Source: Fibrobacterota bacterium (lineage in GTDB: Bacteria > Fibrobacterota > Chitinivibrionia > Chitinivibrionales > Chitinispirillaceae). Taken from it: DNA of 64,000 nt. Positions 1 through 8,483 of this stretch are shown one piece after another. The position numbers and the translations under genes are program-made. The notes beneath the pieces were generated by a model. The model saw only the letters and a program-made list of their open reading frames with translations. It had not been told where the DNA came from and ran no database searches. Position 1 is the stretch's first letter, and the number at the start of each line of letters is the position of its first letter. The DNA lies in the NCBI GenBank assembly GCA_023436205.1, contig JAEZKC010000084.1, positions 1-64,000 on the forward strand. Reading direction: 5' to 3'.

Positions 1-3
1 TCC

Positions 4-528
4 CTATTCTATAACAGTCTGCTTCATGTTCGTGGCAAATGTCTGATTAAGAAAGTCCAGGGCCTCCAGTACTCCCCCATTTGTACTTATAAAAGCTTTC
101 TTTTCCCCACCGGTGATTTCAACCCAGATGTTTGAATATGAGGTGTGTGTAAAAAAAAGTCTGATCATCTCAATCTGCACTTCGGTGGGCGGTTGGCTAA
201 GCTCAATTCCGCCGCATTCGGGAACCAGACGAATGGCACCAAGCCCAAGCATCTTTCTTTTGGCAAAAAGAGGTTCGTCGATATGCTCACCAGGACCTTG
301 CAGAAGCTCCTCATCAGTCATGGATAAAGAAATATCACCATGAGACAGTCGCCCGGATTCACTCGTAAAGTCCAGCAGGCTGCCGTCTGGCAGCAGATAT
401 GCTCCAGTGTTGAAATTCTCAGTAGTGCCGAAGACAATGCGAGCTCGCTGCAGAAGCGGCGATTCACAAAGTATTTCGTAGTTTTCTTTAACGAAATCAG
501 AAAGCGTATCTGCTCTGGTCATAATCAT
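4..528 (-). CDS. Hypothetical protein, 174 aa
   Basis: I do not recognise this protein. It is soluble-looking and mixed alpha/beta, with no signal peptide or membrane segment. The central part contains the phrase YLLPDGSLLDF followed by RLSHGDISL, which resembles the small polyvalent proteins found in phage and mobile DNA, but that is only an impression. The ATG at 528 is preceded by GAGGAG at a good distance, and a second ATG lies two codons downstream. The gene is complete: its stop is at positions 4-6. It sits alone, divergent from the GH13 gene, under a sigma-70 promoter that matches the consensus perfectly and lies so close that the leader can only be about 10 bases long. Confidence 0.75.
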   Translation of the reverse strand: MIMTRADTLSDFVKENYEILCESPLLQRARIVFGTTENFNTGAYLLPDGSLLDFTSESGRLSHGDISLSMTDEELLQGPGEHIDEPLFAKRKMLGLGAIRLVPECGGIELSQPPTEVQIEMIRLFFTHTSYSNIWVEITGGEKKAFISTNGGVLEALDFLNQTFATNMKQTVIE

Positions 529-544
529 TCCCGCTCCTCACTGC

Positions 545-573
545 ATTATACCCCCTTCTTGTTAAACTGTCAA
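545..573 (-). promoter_or_regulatory. Consensus sigma-70 promoter for the gene at 4-528
   Basis: On the minus strand, TTGACA (573-568) and TATAAT (550-545) are separated by exactly 17 bases. Both hexamers match consensus 6/6. Transcription would start near 538, immediately in front of or within the GAGGAG ribosome site. Confidence 0.85.
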
Positions 574-721
574 CGCCCGACAAAATCCTACCTGGTGCAT
601 TCTGAATTGACATATCTTCCTATCTGAATGCTCGGTCTGATTTACAGCTCTACAAGGAAAAGAGTGGATGCTGCAAGCCCGAAGATATAGAATGTAGATA
701 ACCTGTCCTATTGACCTTAAT

Positions 722-738
722 TTGGTACGGATTTTGCG
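722..738 (+). promoter_or_regulatory. Sigma-54 (RpoN) type promoter of the GH13 gene
   Basis: The stretch TTGGTACGGATTTTGCG fits the -24/-12 consensus YTGGCACGRNNNTTGCW except for T in place of C after GG and the last base. GG is at 724-725 and GC at 736-737, the required 12-base spacing. Transcription would start near 749, giving a 54-base leader before the ATG at 803. No activator gene for this promoter is visible in the window. Confidence 0.65.
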
Positions 739-802
739 TATCTTGCAATGAAGAAAACTGCAGCGAAGCAGTAACCATAAACCAACCATCCAATGGGAAC
801 GC

Positions 803-2092
803 ATGATGCAAAAAACAGCTACTCCTCCTCTAATTTACAATCTCTTTCCACGTCTTTTTAAAACCATTGACGACTGGAACAGTCATCTTGACCAAATAGC
901 AGGCATGCAATTCAATTCTGTATATGTAAATCCATTTCACGAGGTGGGCGGCTCCAACAGCCTCTATGCTGTTAAGGATTATTTCAAACTCAATCCGCAG
1001 TTTCTTCCCGCCCGCGCAAAAAAAGACGATTTCTCCCCGTTGAAGAAGTTTTCAGATGAATGCCGCAAACGGGGTATTATGGTCTATATGGATCTGGTTA
1101 TAAATCACACGGCAAACGAATCAGTGCTTATAAAGGAGCATCCCGAGTGGTACAAACGCGACGGGAACGGCCAGATCGTGCATCCTTTCGCCATAGATCC
1201 GGCCAATCCCTCCAATGTTACGGTATGGGGAGACCTTTCTGAAATCAACTTTGAAAACAATCCTGATTTTGAAGGGTTGAAAAAATACTGGGATAAGGTG
1301 ATCTCCTTCTATCAGGATCTGGGGATAAACGGTTTCCGTTGCGATGCAGCATACAAAGTCCCAAGCTCCATGTGGGGCCCGCTTATCAGTGCCGCAAAAA
1401 AACGAAACAGTGAGGCAACATTTCTGGCTGAAACCTTAGGATGTACCGAACAGCAGACGGAGGCGCTTGCCGGGTGCGGATTTGACTACCTTTTCAATTC
1501 CAGTAAATGGTGGAATTTCGAGGGTCCCTGGTGTTTAGATCAACATGGCAGATTCCAGCATATCGCACCATCCATCTCCTTTCCCGAATCTCACGACACC
1601 ACCCGTCTGGCTCAAGACCAGCCCGGATCCTTGCAGATGCAGAAAAACCGCTACCTGCTTTCTGCACTCTTTTCCAGGGGACTTCTCATGCCGATTGGCT
1701 TTGAACACGGATCGACAAAAACACTCAATGTGGTTCAGTCCACACCCGAAGACCTGAATAACAAGAAGTGGGATCTTTCAAACTGGATCAAAAAAGTCAA
1801 CACTCTCAAGCTCAACTCAAAAGTTCTCAGCGAAGAGGGCAGATGGAAAGCTGTGAGCAGCTACGATTGGGACCTTCTGTTCCTAATAAAAGAAAGCACA
1901 AGCAGCTCCGAAAGTGTTGGTCTGGTCATCAACAAAGACTGGTACAATTCTCGAGTCGTCAGACGTGAAGAAATTCCTCAGGAGTTCAGCAGATACGCTA
2001 CAATCCTCAAAACCTTCGATGAAAAAGATGCCAGCTCCAAAAACGAGGGCGAAATCAAGCTGGAAGCTAGTGAAATAGTACTCTTCAAATGA
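803..2092 (+). CDS. GH13 alpha-amylase family protein, cytoplasmic
   Basis: A retaining alpha-glucan-active enzyme of the GH13 family. The four classical regions are visible: DLVINHT near residue 98, GFRCDAA with the nucleophile Asp181, FLAETLG with the acid/base Glu210, and FPESHDTTR with the transition-state Asp265. At 429 aa it is compact: a catalytic barrel plus a short C-terminal beta domain, without starch-binding modules. There is no signal peptide, so it should act on intracellular or imported oligosaccharides. The sequence does not resemble typical amylase, TreS or branching enzyme closely enough to name the substrate; the tone of regions II and III recalls the maltosyltransferase (GlgE-like) side of the family. 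It is preceded by a sigma-54-type promoter, which suggests control by an enhancer-binding activator. Two ATG codons in tandem leave the exact start uncertain by one residue. Confidence 0.9.
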   Translation: MMQKTATPPLIYNLFPRLFKTIDDWNSHLDQIAGMQFNSVYVNPFHEVGGSNSLYAVKDYFKLNPQFLPARAKKDDFSPLKKFSDECRKRGIMVYMDLVINHTANESVLIKEHPEWYKRDGNGQIVHPFAIDPANPSNVTVWGDLSEINFENNPDFEGLKKYWDKVISFYQDLGINGFRCDAAYKVPSSMWGPLISAAKKRNSEATFLAETLGCTEQQTEALAGCGFDYLFNSSKWWNFEGPWCLDQHGRFQHIAPSISFPESHDTTRLAQDQPGSLQMQKNRYLLSALFSRGLLMPIGFEHGSTKTLNVVQSTPEDLNNKKWDLSNWIKKVNTLKLNSKVLSEEGRWKAVSSYDWDLLFLIKESTSSSESVGLVINKDWYNSRVVRREEIPQEFSRYATILKTFDEKDASSKNEGEIKLEASEIVLFK

Positions 2093-2104
2093 TGCATCTC
2101 AACC

Positions 2105-2139
2105 GAAGTTCACCGTCTCAACCGGGGCGGTGAACCTTC
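2105..2139 (+). terminator. Hairpin after the GH13 gene, possible terminator
   Basis: An 8-bp perfect stem GTTCACCG/CGGTGAAC (2108-2115 with 2128-2135), extended by GAA/TTC past one bulge, starts 12 bases after the stop. No T-tract follows, so it could be a Rho-dependent stop or an mRNA-end stabiliser instead of an intrinsic terminator. Confidence 0.4.
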
Positions 2140-2291
2140 CAAAACCTACATTGCACAGGGAATCGCACTCAGTCGGCGAGAAACTGCAACAATTCTCTTT
2201 CTACCCCCTTCATTCTTTATAGATTTGTATTTCGACTTTTTTTATTTTAATCTAATCTGGGTACTGAACTTAAAAGTGAGAGGCATTCTAG

Positions 2292-3356
2292 ATGGAAAGA
2301 TTAAGAGGGGTAAATCTGGGCGGTTGGCTCAGTCAGATAGATGCGATTAAAGAGAAAGATCCTGACTTGTTTCCCGGCATCGACAGCCATATCCAGACAT
2401 TCATTTCCGCAAAAGATTTCCAGCGGATCAAGACCTGGGGATTCAACCATGTCAGAGTTCCGATCGACTCCTATCTTTTCTTCACCGAAGATGAGAAGCC
2501 GATTGAGTACCGCTTGGATTTTCTGGACAAAGCCGTGCAGCTGTCAAAGGAAAACGGTTTAAAGCTTATCCTTGACCTTCACGAGTGCCCGGGCCATGAT
2601 TTTGCCGACACCCAGAACACCCCCGTTCAGAGGCTTTTTGCCGACGATACGTATGTAAAGAAAACTGAAGCGATCTGGTCCGTTCTGGCTCAGAGGTATG
2701 CTGATCAGGAACATATACTTTTTGAAGTACTTAATGAACCGGTTGCCCCCACAGCCCAGATCTGGAATGAGATAAAGGACAGATTCTGGAGCACTATCCG
2801 CCGTTATGCCCCGCACACCACGATTGTGATGGGATCAAACATGTGGAACTGGCCATCAACTTTCGACCAGCTGACTCCGGTCAAGGATAATGCAGTGATT
2901 TACAGTGTGCACTATTATGAGCCGCTGCTTTTCACCCATCAAAAGGCCCCGTGGATTAAAGAGCAGGAGATTTTACTGGAGCGGGAATACCCCGGTGATT
3001 ATGGTCCCGGTTTCATTCGCAAATATGGCCTGGTCATGTCTGAAGGGGTTTGGAATCGCGAACGGATCGAGAGTGAGCTTGACCCGGTGAACCAGTTCAG
3101 GAAAAAATTCAACGCGGAGGTGATCTGCAACGAATTTGGCGTGTATACACCAGTTCCGCTCGATTCCCAACTTCGCTGGTATGAGGACCTGCTGTCGGTT
3201 CTGAAAGATATGGGAATCGGCTATTCCTACTGGAATTACAAAAATCTTGATTTCGGCATCATTTCACGGGGAGAGAAGCTGCATGAAAAGCTGCCCCAGT
3301 ACGATAATCCGGAAAGGATTAACTTCCCTATTCTTTCAGTACTGCAAAAATACTGA
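2292..3356 (+). CDS. GH5 family glycoside hydrolase, cytoplasmic
   Basis: A (beta/alpha)8 beta-glycanase of family GH5. The N-terminus reads RGVNLGGWLS, typical of the exo-beta-1,3-glucanase/endoglucanase side of GH5. The acid/base is Glu149 in FEVLNEP and the nucleophile is Glu281 in CNEFGVY; HVRVP (53-57), HYYEP (207-211) and Trp314 in SYWNYK are further family landmarks. The protein begins directly with the barrel and has no signal peptide, CBM or C-terminal sorting domain, unlike the secreted GH5 at 40433-42193, so it probably processes imported oligosaccharides. GAGG eight bases before the ATG supports the start. It follows the GH13 gene by 200 bases; no convincing promoter of its own was found in the gap. 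Confidence 0.92.
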   Translation: MERLRGVNLGGWLSQIDAIKEKDPDLFPGIDSHIQTFISAKDFQRIKTWGFNHVRVPIDSYLFFTEDEKPIEYRLDFLDKAVQLSKENGLKLILDLHECPGHDFADTQNTPVQRLFADDTYVKKTEAIWSVLAQRYADQEHILFEVLNEPVAPTAQIWNEIKDRFWSTIRRYAPHTTIVMGSNMWNWPSTFDQLTPVKDNAVIYSVHYYEPLLFTHQKAPWIKEQEILLEREYPGDYGPGFIRKYGLVMSEGVWNRERIESELDPVNQFRKKFNAEVICNEFGVYTPVPLDSQLRWYEDLLSVLKDMGIGYSYWNYKNLDFGIISRGEKLHEKLPQYDNPERINFPILSVLQKY

Positions 3357-3375
3357 GAAAAGCGTTAATAAACTC

Positions 3376-3404
3376 AGGGTTCACCCGTAAAAAGGTTGAA
3401 CCTT
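3376..3404 (+). terminator. Hairpin after the GH5 gene
   Basis: GGTTCA (3378-3383) pairs with TGAACC (3397-3402), flanked by an A-T and a G-T pair, around a loop containing five A residues. It lies just behind the GH5 stop and ahead of the exonuclease gene. There is no T-tract; a weak attenuator or mRNA-end hairpin is the most that can be claimed. Confidence 0.3.
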
Positions 3405-3424
3405 AAACTTTCAGGCTGGTTTGA

Positions 3425-4396
3425 ATGCTGATCAATAATGAAAAATCTGTCGTCCCTCAAGTCTTACCGGACTACATGATCACCACCGAGGCTCAACTGA
3501 AGGAATATATTTCCGAGCTGAATTGCCGAAATGTTTCCAGAGTTTCGCTGGACATGGAAGGCGATCAGGGTTCAATACGTTATAAATACTCCATTTCCAT
3601 TTTCCAGATTTTTGACGGCCAGAAATCAGCTGTGCTTGATGTTCTGAAAATGGGTCCAAACCAGACACTTAAGAATTTTCTGACCAGCAGCAGATTTGAA
3701 AAGGTAATGTTTTCCTGCAACAATGATGTATATATGGCTCAAAATGTTCTGGGCTGTACTATAGCACCGATACGGGATATCGCAATCGGTCAGAAGCTGC
3801 TTGGGCTTCCTGTTAACCTTGCAGAGTATCTGAATATTGAAAAACAGAAAAAAGACTCCTTTCAACGCGCCAATTGGCTTACCAGACCCATAAAAGCAGA
3901 CCTGCTTGAATACGCAGTCAACGATGTTTTGAAGCTTCTGATGATTGAGCAGGAAATAGCTCAGAAACTGAAGGAAACCAAGCAGATTGAAGAGTATCTC
4001 AATGCGGCGGATTCGATTAGCAAACGCAATTTCAAAGTTCACCAGCATCAGCAGTTTCTGGCCAAGTTTCCCGGGTACTCAAGACTAAATTCCGAAAAGA
4101 AGCGCCTTGCCGCAAGCATATGGATTTTCAGAGAACTCCTGGGGGAAAAACTTAACTGTCCTGTTGGCTATCTTTTATCCAAAAAAAGCATGACTCAGAT
4201 CCTGCATTCGGAAGCAGACCTGCATCATGCGCTGGAGTGCGAACTGAACCGGGGCAGAAGAGACAGCAGAAAGATTCGTCAAGAAACCATAAGAATTCTT
4301 ATGGCTCAAGCTGCCAGTTCACCATTCCTGCCAAAAATCGTAAGCAGAAGACCAAAGCGGACCATCACCCCTTCCGACCCTGCTCTTGTCAAGTGA
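3425..4396 (+). CDS. RNase D-like 3'-5' exonuclease (DEDDy) with HRDC-like tail
   Basis: Resembles ribonuclease D, which trims RNA 3' ends. The DEDDy exonuclease motifs are present: Exo I with Asp43 and Glu45 (SLDMEGD), Exo II around Asn100-Asp101 (SCNNDVYMAQ), and Exo III with Tyr163 and Asp167 (YAVNDVLKL). The segment WLTRPI just before Exo III matches the RPL step of RNase D. After about residue 190 comes a helical region with RLAASIWIFRELLGEKLN, the pattern of an HRDC nucleic-acid-binding domain, followed by a basic tail. The length of 323 aa is slightly short for full RNase D with two HRDC domains. Exo II is less standard than usual, so activity is likely but not certain. It probably forms a unit with the overlapping glycosyltransferase gene, which is functionally unrelated. 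Confidence 0.82.
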   Translation: MLINNEKSVVPQVLPDYMITTEAQLKEYISELNCRNVSRVSLDMEGDQGSIRYKYSISIFQIFDGQKSAVLDVLKMGPNQTLKNFLTSSRFEKVMFSCNNDVYMAQNVLGCTIAPIRDIAIGQKLLGLPVNLAEYLNIEKQKKDSFQRANWLTRPIKADLLEYAVNDVLKLLMIEQEIAQKLKETKQIEEYLNAADSISKRNFKVHQHQQFLAKFPGYSRLNSEKKRLAASIWIFRELLGEKLNCPVGYLLSKKSMTQILHSEADLHHALECELNRGRRDSRKIRQETIRILMAQAASSPFLPKIVSRRPKRTITPSDPALVK

Positions 4397-4403
4397 CCCT
4401 CCG

Positions 4404-5573
4404 ATGACCAATACTGCTTTCACCTGCAAAAAAGAGCTTTCCGTTTGTCACTTCGTTTCTTATTACATGTCGGTGACCCAGAACTGGATTTACAACCAGC
4501 TCATATATAATACAGAATGTAAATCAGCCGTGCTTTGTCAGCGTCTGGAAAACATCAGCGAGTTTCCCTTTCCGGAAGTACACCCGATCTGTAAAGGAAG
4601 CGGTCTTTCTTCAGTGCCGGCCCGCATACAGCATAAACTGCTCGAGCAGTACCCGCTTAAACCACATCTTTCAGTTATCAACGACTTTAAGCCGAAAGTA
4701 CTACATGCACATTTTCTTCTGGAGGCCTGGCGCAATTACAGATTGATTGCACAAAGCGGATTACCACTTGTAACCACGACCTATGGTCAGGACGTAAGCA
4801 GCCTCTGGAAACGCCCGTTCTGGATGAATCGGTATCACAAAATCTTCGAACTTGGCTCGGCCTACATAGTAGAAGGGCCATTCATGAAAAGAGCCCTCGC
4901 CTCCCTGGGATGTCCCGAAGACAAAATAAGCGTTATTAAACTGGGGGTGGACCTTTCAAGGATCAAAAAGAAAGAACATAAAGGAAAAAACAGCAAGGTA
5001 AAGATACTGTTTACAGGTCTCAACCGTGAGAAAAAGGGGGCCCTGATTGCTGCAACTGCCTTTGCGCAGGTTTGCAAACTCACAGAAGCAGATCTCGAAT
5101 TTCACCTCATCGGCAATGGGGTTTTCCGCAAACATACAGAAGCAATTCTGGAGCAGAACGGAGTCCTTCAGAAAGCTGTTTTCCATGGTTACATCCCGGT
5201 AAACAAATATCTGGAACTGCTGAGTGAATCAGATATCGTTTTAGCACCCAGCGTACAGGCAAAAGACGGGGATAATGAGGGCGGAGCACCGGTAGTAGTC
5301 ATTGAAGCGCTGGCAGCGGGAATCCCTGTCGTGGGAAGTCTGCACTGTGATATTCCAAACATCGTTCAGCAGGGTGAAACAGGTCTTCTTTCGAAAGAAA
5401 AAGATGTTGAAAGCTTAACTAGGGATCTTTTACTGCTTGTTTGGGATAAAGATCTAAGGATGAGCATGGGCAAGAGAGGCATTCTCTATGCTGAATCAGA
5501 GCACGATATCAGAAAGCAAGTTGAAAAGATAACTGCTGTTTATCGGAAGTCCTTGCTTGATGAACACTTCTAG
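4404..5573 (+). CDS. Glycosyltransferase family 4 (GT-B fold)
   Basis: A retaining nucleotide-sugar glycosyltransferase of the GT4/WcaL-like group. The C-terminal Rossmann half carries GVDLSRI, KILFTGLNREKKGA and the donor-binding segment EGGAPVVVIEALAAGIPVVG, the equivalent of the family E-x7-E motif with one extra residue. The N-terminal half contains LHAHFLLEAW and TTYGQDV, typical acceptor-side loops. There is no membrane segment. It probably adds sugars to an exported polysaccharide or lipid-linked glycan, but no export or glycan genes lie beside it. A TTG six codons upstream (4386) would overlap the exonuclease stop; I prefer the ATG at 4404. The stop overlaps the stop of the convergent SEC-C gene. 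Confidence 0.85.
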   Translation: MTNTAFTCKKELSVCHFVSYYMSVTQNWIYNQLIYNTECKSAVLCQRLENISEFPFPEVHPICKGSGLSSVPARIQHKLLEQYPLKPHLSVINDFKPKVLHAHFLLEAWRNYRLIAQSGLPLVTTTYGQDVSSLWKRPFWMNRYHKIFELGSAYIVEGPFMKRALASLGCPEDKISVIKLGVDLSRIKKKEHKGKNSKVKILFTGLNREKKGALIAATAFAQVCKLTEADLEFHLIGNGVFRKHTEAILEQNGVLQKAVFHGYIPVNKYLELLSESDIVLAPSVQAKDGDNEGGAPVVVIEALAAGIPVVGSLHCDIPNIVQQGETGLLSKEKDVESLTRDLLLLVWDKDLRMSMGKRGILYAESEHDIRKQVEKITAVYRKSLLDEHF

Positions 5574-6031
5574 CTTATTAACTTCATACAGCATTTCTTG
5601 AATTTAAGCCCGCTTCCGCAGGGGCATTCGTCATTTCTGCCCACATCAGTATATTTTTTGTGAAAAGTCTCCCCTTTTAAACTCCCGTCCTCACGCAGAC
5701 GGGACATGCAATGAGAAGACGCCGTAGAAAGGTCTGCAATCCAGCCCGATGCCGGTGGATAGGTCCCGGAGTCGGCTAAATACCGAATAAAGCTTTCAAC
5801 CAGAACTGGGATCTGCTTTTTCAGTTCAAGACTTCCCCCTGTAGTTTGCAGACATTGAAACAGCTGCATCTCCATTTCCTTTAAACCAAAGGGCTTATCC
5901 ACATCCACCTTAACTCCCCTGGAGAAACTGGCCAGTACGCTACCGGCATTTTCCCAGGAAAGCCCCTCAGGAAGCATGAACTGATCGTTAGTCAGAAACT
6001 CCTCAACATAATCTGCCAAATTACATTTCAT
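5570..6031 (-). CDS. SEC-C motif protein
   Basis: A 153-aa cytoplasmic protein ending in a SEC-C zinc-binding motif: RNDECPCGSGLKFKKCC near the C-terminus, the same C-x-C-x8-CC arrangement as in the tail of SecA and many accessory proteins. The first 125 residues are helical and match no family I know. SEC-C tails usually bind zinc and mediate contacts to SecB, ribosomes or other partners. The gene is convergent with the glycosyltransferase and shares three bases with it, so the two transcripts overlap. Confidence 0.8.
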   Translation of the reverse strand: MKCNLADYVEEFLTNDQFMLPEGLSWENAGSVLASFSRGVKVDVDKPFGLKEMEMQLFQCLQTTGGSLELKKQIPVLVESFIRYLADSGTYPPASGWIADLSTASSHCMSRLREDGSLKGETFHKKYTDVGRNDECPCGSGLKFKKCCMKLIS

Positions 6032-6152
6032 TTTCGTTAACCCCCGAACGAGCGGAATAAGTTTTCAGTCACGTCTACTATTTACGGGAATGGAACTTGA
6101 AGGAAAAATAAATTTTTAACGAGTTAAAGACGTACTCTGTACCTGAGTTGAA

Positions 6153-6181
6153 TTGAAAGCCACATTGGCAAAGGTTATATT
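6153..6181 (+). promoter_or_regulatory. Sigma-70 promoter of the DUF1573 gene
   Basis: TTGAAA (6153-6158) and TATATT (6176-6181) each match 5 of 6 consensus bases and are 17 bases apart. Transcription would begin near 6188, about 47 bases before the chosen start codon. Confidence 0.65.
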
Positions 6182-6234
6182 CGTTAACAGTTTCTATTTA
6201 TTTTCATGTTACAGTGATGGAAAGTGAGGTAGAC

Positions 6235-6939
6235 ATGTTTTCCAAAGTAGCGTCTGCAATTCTGATCGCCGGAGTGGCAGTCTGTATGGCACAGCCTAAA
6301 ATTGAGGTAGATAATACCACCTATAACTGCGGCACCGTCACCGAAGGCAAAGACTCCAGCACCAAAGCGAAATTTAAACTGACAAATACTGGAAATGAAC
6401 CTCTCAAAATTTCCAATGTGCGCCCAAGCTGCGGATGTACCGTGGTTAAATTTGATACCCTCATCATGCCGGGGAAAAGCAGCACCATCGAACCGGTGGT
6501 TAATATACGCGGTTTTAAAAGCGGCCCTATGACCAAATCGGTTACAGTGACCTCCAATGCCAAAAATAATCCAACTTTGACACTGGTGATCCAGGCTACC
6601 ATTGTTCCCATTATCGACATGTCTGAAACCTACATCACCATGGATCAACCTCAGAAAAAAACCATTTTTATGGCCACCGCTAAAAAAGACTTTAAAGTCA
6701 GCAGCATGGTTTTCAAGCCTCAATCCAGCGAAAACTCCCAGTGGTCGTCCAATGTACCCCTGGAGATGAAATATCAGTTCACACTCCTGGACAGTACCCG
6801 CGAAGATGGATTCAAAGTGTACCGTCTGGAAATTCAGCCACCTGAAACAAAAAACCTAATCTACGGAGATTTCCTTATCACTACCAACCACAGTGATAAG
6901 CCGGAACTTGTTCTCAGAGGAAGAATCGGGGAACAGTAA
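6235..6939 (+). CDS. Exported DUF1573 protein
   Basis: A secreted or periplasmic protein with an N-terminal DUF1573 (Ig-like, MSP/ASH-type) domain. After a signal peptide (MFSKVASAILIAGVAVCMA) the pattern FKLTNTGNEPLKI, SCGCT and the P-G-x-S-x-x-I turn are the hallmarks of the family, which is common in Bacteroidetes and relatives and has no established biochemical role. The remaining 100 residues are a second beta-rich segment without a clear match. I chose the ATG at 6235 because GTGAGGT lies just upstream and the signal peptide begins there; an in-frame ATG at 6214 would add seven polar residues in front of it. A sigma-70 promoter precedes it and an intrinsic terminator follows. Confidence 0.88.
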   Translation: MFSKVASAILIAGVAVCMAQPKIEVDNTTYNCGTVTEGKDSSTKAKFKLTNTGNEPLKISNVRPSCGCTVVKFDTLIMPGKSSTIEPVVNIRGFKSGPMTKSVTVTSNAKNNPTLTLVIQATIVPIIDMSETYITMDQPQKKTIFMATAKKDFKVSSMVFKPQSSENSQWSSNVPLEMKYQFTLLDSTREDGFKVYRLEIQPPETKNLIYGDFLITTNHSDKPELVLRGRIGEQ

Positions 6940-6976
6940 GTAAGATTTCAAAAAAGCAAACATACTATAGCTGCAA

Positions 6977-7003
6977 GGCGGAGAGAAATTCTCCGCCATT
7001 TTT
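6977..7003 (+). terminator. Intrinsic terminator of the DUF1573 gene
   Basis: An 8-bp perfect stem GGCGGAGA/TCTCCGCC with a 5-base loop is followed by five T residues. It ends four bases from the 3' end of the convergent pilin-like gene. Confidence 0.9.
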
Positions 7004-7006
7004 ATT

Positions 7007-8074
7007 TCAGAATATTTCTCTCCAGGATATTTCTTTTATGTTTTTCTTCATATTGGGACAGTATCTGCCCAGGTTATTCAAAACCCTTGAGGAGTATTGA
7101 ATCTGAGCTGTTCCATTTCCAAATTTTGTGGGAGTTCCGTTATACAAAGAAACAACAGCCCCCAGCACTTCCGCATTTCCGTTTAATTTGTCCATTTTGT
7201 CTACTATTATCAAACCCTTGAATGTTCCTCCATTTGCCTTAAGTTCTGCTGTGCGACTTGGATTGCTTACTATTAGTATTCCACTTGAAAATTCACCAAA
7301 GTCAATAGGCCCGGCGTCTTTAGTTAAATAGTATATACCATGAAACGGAGGTGAAGGCAATTTTTCTACTTTGTAGGAATCCAGTTTACCCGGCGAGACA
7401 CCCAGGAAAGCTTCGGGAGAGTCAAATATTCCACTTGGCATAACATTTTCTTCGGAAACTTTTGCTCTAATAATTTCGAATTCATCTTTTTTTTCAAGCG
7501 GAACCCCATTTCCTCCCACAGCTGAACTTCCATCAACAGTCAGCGTACTACATGTACTGACACCATATACACCAGTGCCGACAATCCCCCCACCGATGAT
7601 GGAATCATAATCCCGACCATCTACATCGATAGTGCCATTAAGATCTATATGACTTCTGGCTGTAATTGCTCCGCGAATATTAGGCACTGGCAATTGCATG
7701 GGCGGGGCCAAAACTCCCACCACTACCAGATTCTTCCGGTATCCGTTTTCATTGCAGCTCGCATTTACATAAAGAGTATCTCCGCTGACGGATGTACTGC
7801 AGGAAGCTGAATGAGTACCCAGTCCAAACGGTTCATCAGAAAAAGCACTTTTTCTCATCTGAGGTACAGGCGTAAACTGATCACTTCGGACCATTGCAAA
7901 AAGACGTTCCTTGGCAGCTTCGGCGGAATTAAGAGCCGAAATTTCAGCCCTGCGCTCCCCGCTCCTCTTTATGGATGAATTGACTGTGTAATAAACCAAG
8001 GCCATTGTGAGATTTAAAAGGACAATGATCATAAGTACCGCTACAATTGCTCCTCCCTCTCTCTTTCCGAACAT
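7007..8074 (-). CDS. PilX-like type IV pilus accessory protein, module 1
   Basis: About 355 aa. The N-terminus (MFGKREGGAIVAVLM and a hydrophobic run to about residue 30, then a polar ERRAEISALNSAEAAKERL helix) is the pattern of PilX/PilX_N minor pilin-like proteins, whose hydrophobic helix packs in the pilus or inner membrane. The middle contains short beta repeats (IDVDGRDYDS, LTVDGSSAVGGNG) and a further beta domain; several Cys residues are conserved with the paralogue at 11173-12267. The two copies share the C-terminal ending EISWREI. GTG at 8083 is possible, but ATG 8074 has AAAGGTG at good spacing, matching the paralogue. It closes a module with the PilV-like gene 30 bases upstream; no PilW-like gene is present in this copy. 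Confidence 0.82.
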   Translation of the reverse strand: MFGKREGGAIVAVLMIIVLLNLTMALVYYTVNSSIKRSGERRAEISALNSAEAAKERLFAMVRSDQFTPVPQMRKSAFSDEPFGLGTHSASCSTSVSGDTLYVNASCNENGYRKNLVVVGVLAPPMQLPVPNIRGAITARSHIDLNGTIDVDGRDYDSIIGGGIVGTGVYGVSTCSTLTVDGSSAVGGNGVPLEKKDEFEIIRAKVSEENVMPSGIFDSPEAFLGVSPGKLDSYKVEKLPSPPFHGIYYLTKDAGPIDFGEFSSGILIVSNPSRTAELKANGGTFKGLIIVDKMDKLNGNAEVLGAVVSLYNGTPTKFGNGTAQIQYSSRVLNNLGRYCPNMKKNIKEISWREIF

Positions 8075-8113
8075 ACACTTCACCTTTCAGATGTTGATAT
8101 TTGTATAGAAATT

Positions 8114-8482
8114 TCATGCTTCGGGATCGGATATTATGGTAGTAAGCTCTATGGAACGTCTGCGAGTGGAAAGAGGCCAACTCACTTTTAAATTGATGGT
8201 TTTCATCTTTCCCTGACTGGTAACAGTCCAGCTTCGCAGGTAACGTTCACCCACTACATCGGAACCACTGAGAAGCTGATCGTAATTCTGCTGTCTGAAA
8301 TTATCCAGAAGCTGATTACCAGCTGATGTGGCATTAGAAATCTCTTTTGATGCAGCATTGTGACTCACTATGTTCACCATCATCAGATTCAAACCCATAA
8401 CTGCAAACCCCAGAATAACCATAGCCACCATAACTTCCACAATTGAAAAGCCGCCTCTGTTTTTTTGTTGAAGCGCTTTCAT
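8114..8482 (-). CDS. PilV-like prepilin, module 1
   Basis: A minor pseudopilin-type protein of 122 aa. After a short basic leader (MKALQQKNRGG) comes the prepilin peptidase site G/FSIVEVMVAMVILGFAVMG with Glu at position +5 of the mature protein, followed by the hydrophobic helix. The mature globular part is small and ends in ELTTIISDPEA. It is clearly paralogous to the gene at 13068-13430: both contain ISNAT/VSAAT-x-AGNQLLD and SGSDVV. ATG 8482 was chosen because AAGGGG lies eight bases upstream; a TTG at 8500 would overlap the preceding gene. It starts one base after the stop of the membrane protein gene, so the two are probably translationally coupled. Confidence 0.88.
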   Translation of the reverse strand: MKALQQKNRGGFSIVEVMVAMVILGFAVMGLNLMMVNIVSHNAASKEISNATSAGNQLLDNFRQQNYDQLLSGSDVVGERYLRSWTVTSQGKMKTINLKVSWPLSTRRRSIELTTIISDPEA

Positions 8483-8483
8483 T

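Noticed and set aside
2105..3404. Hairpins after GH13 and GH5 considered as copies of the REP element
   Set aside because: They have TTCACC and GGTGAA in the opposite order from the RAYT palindromes and lack the GTAG lead.
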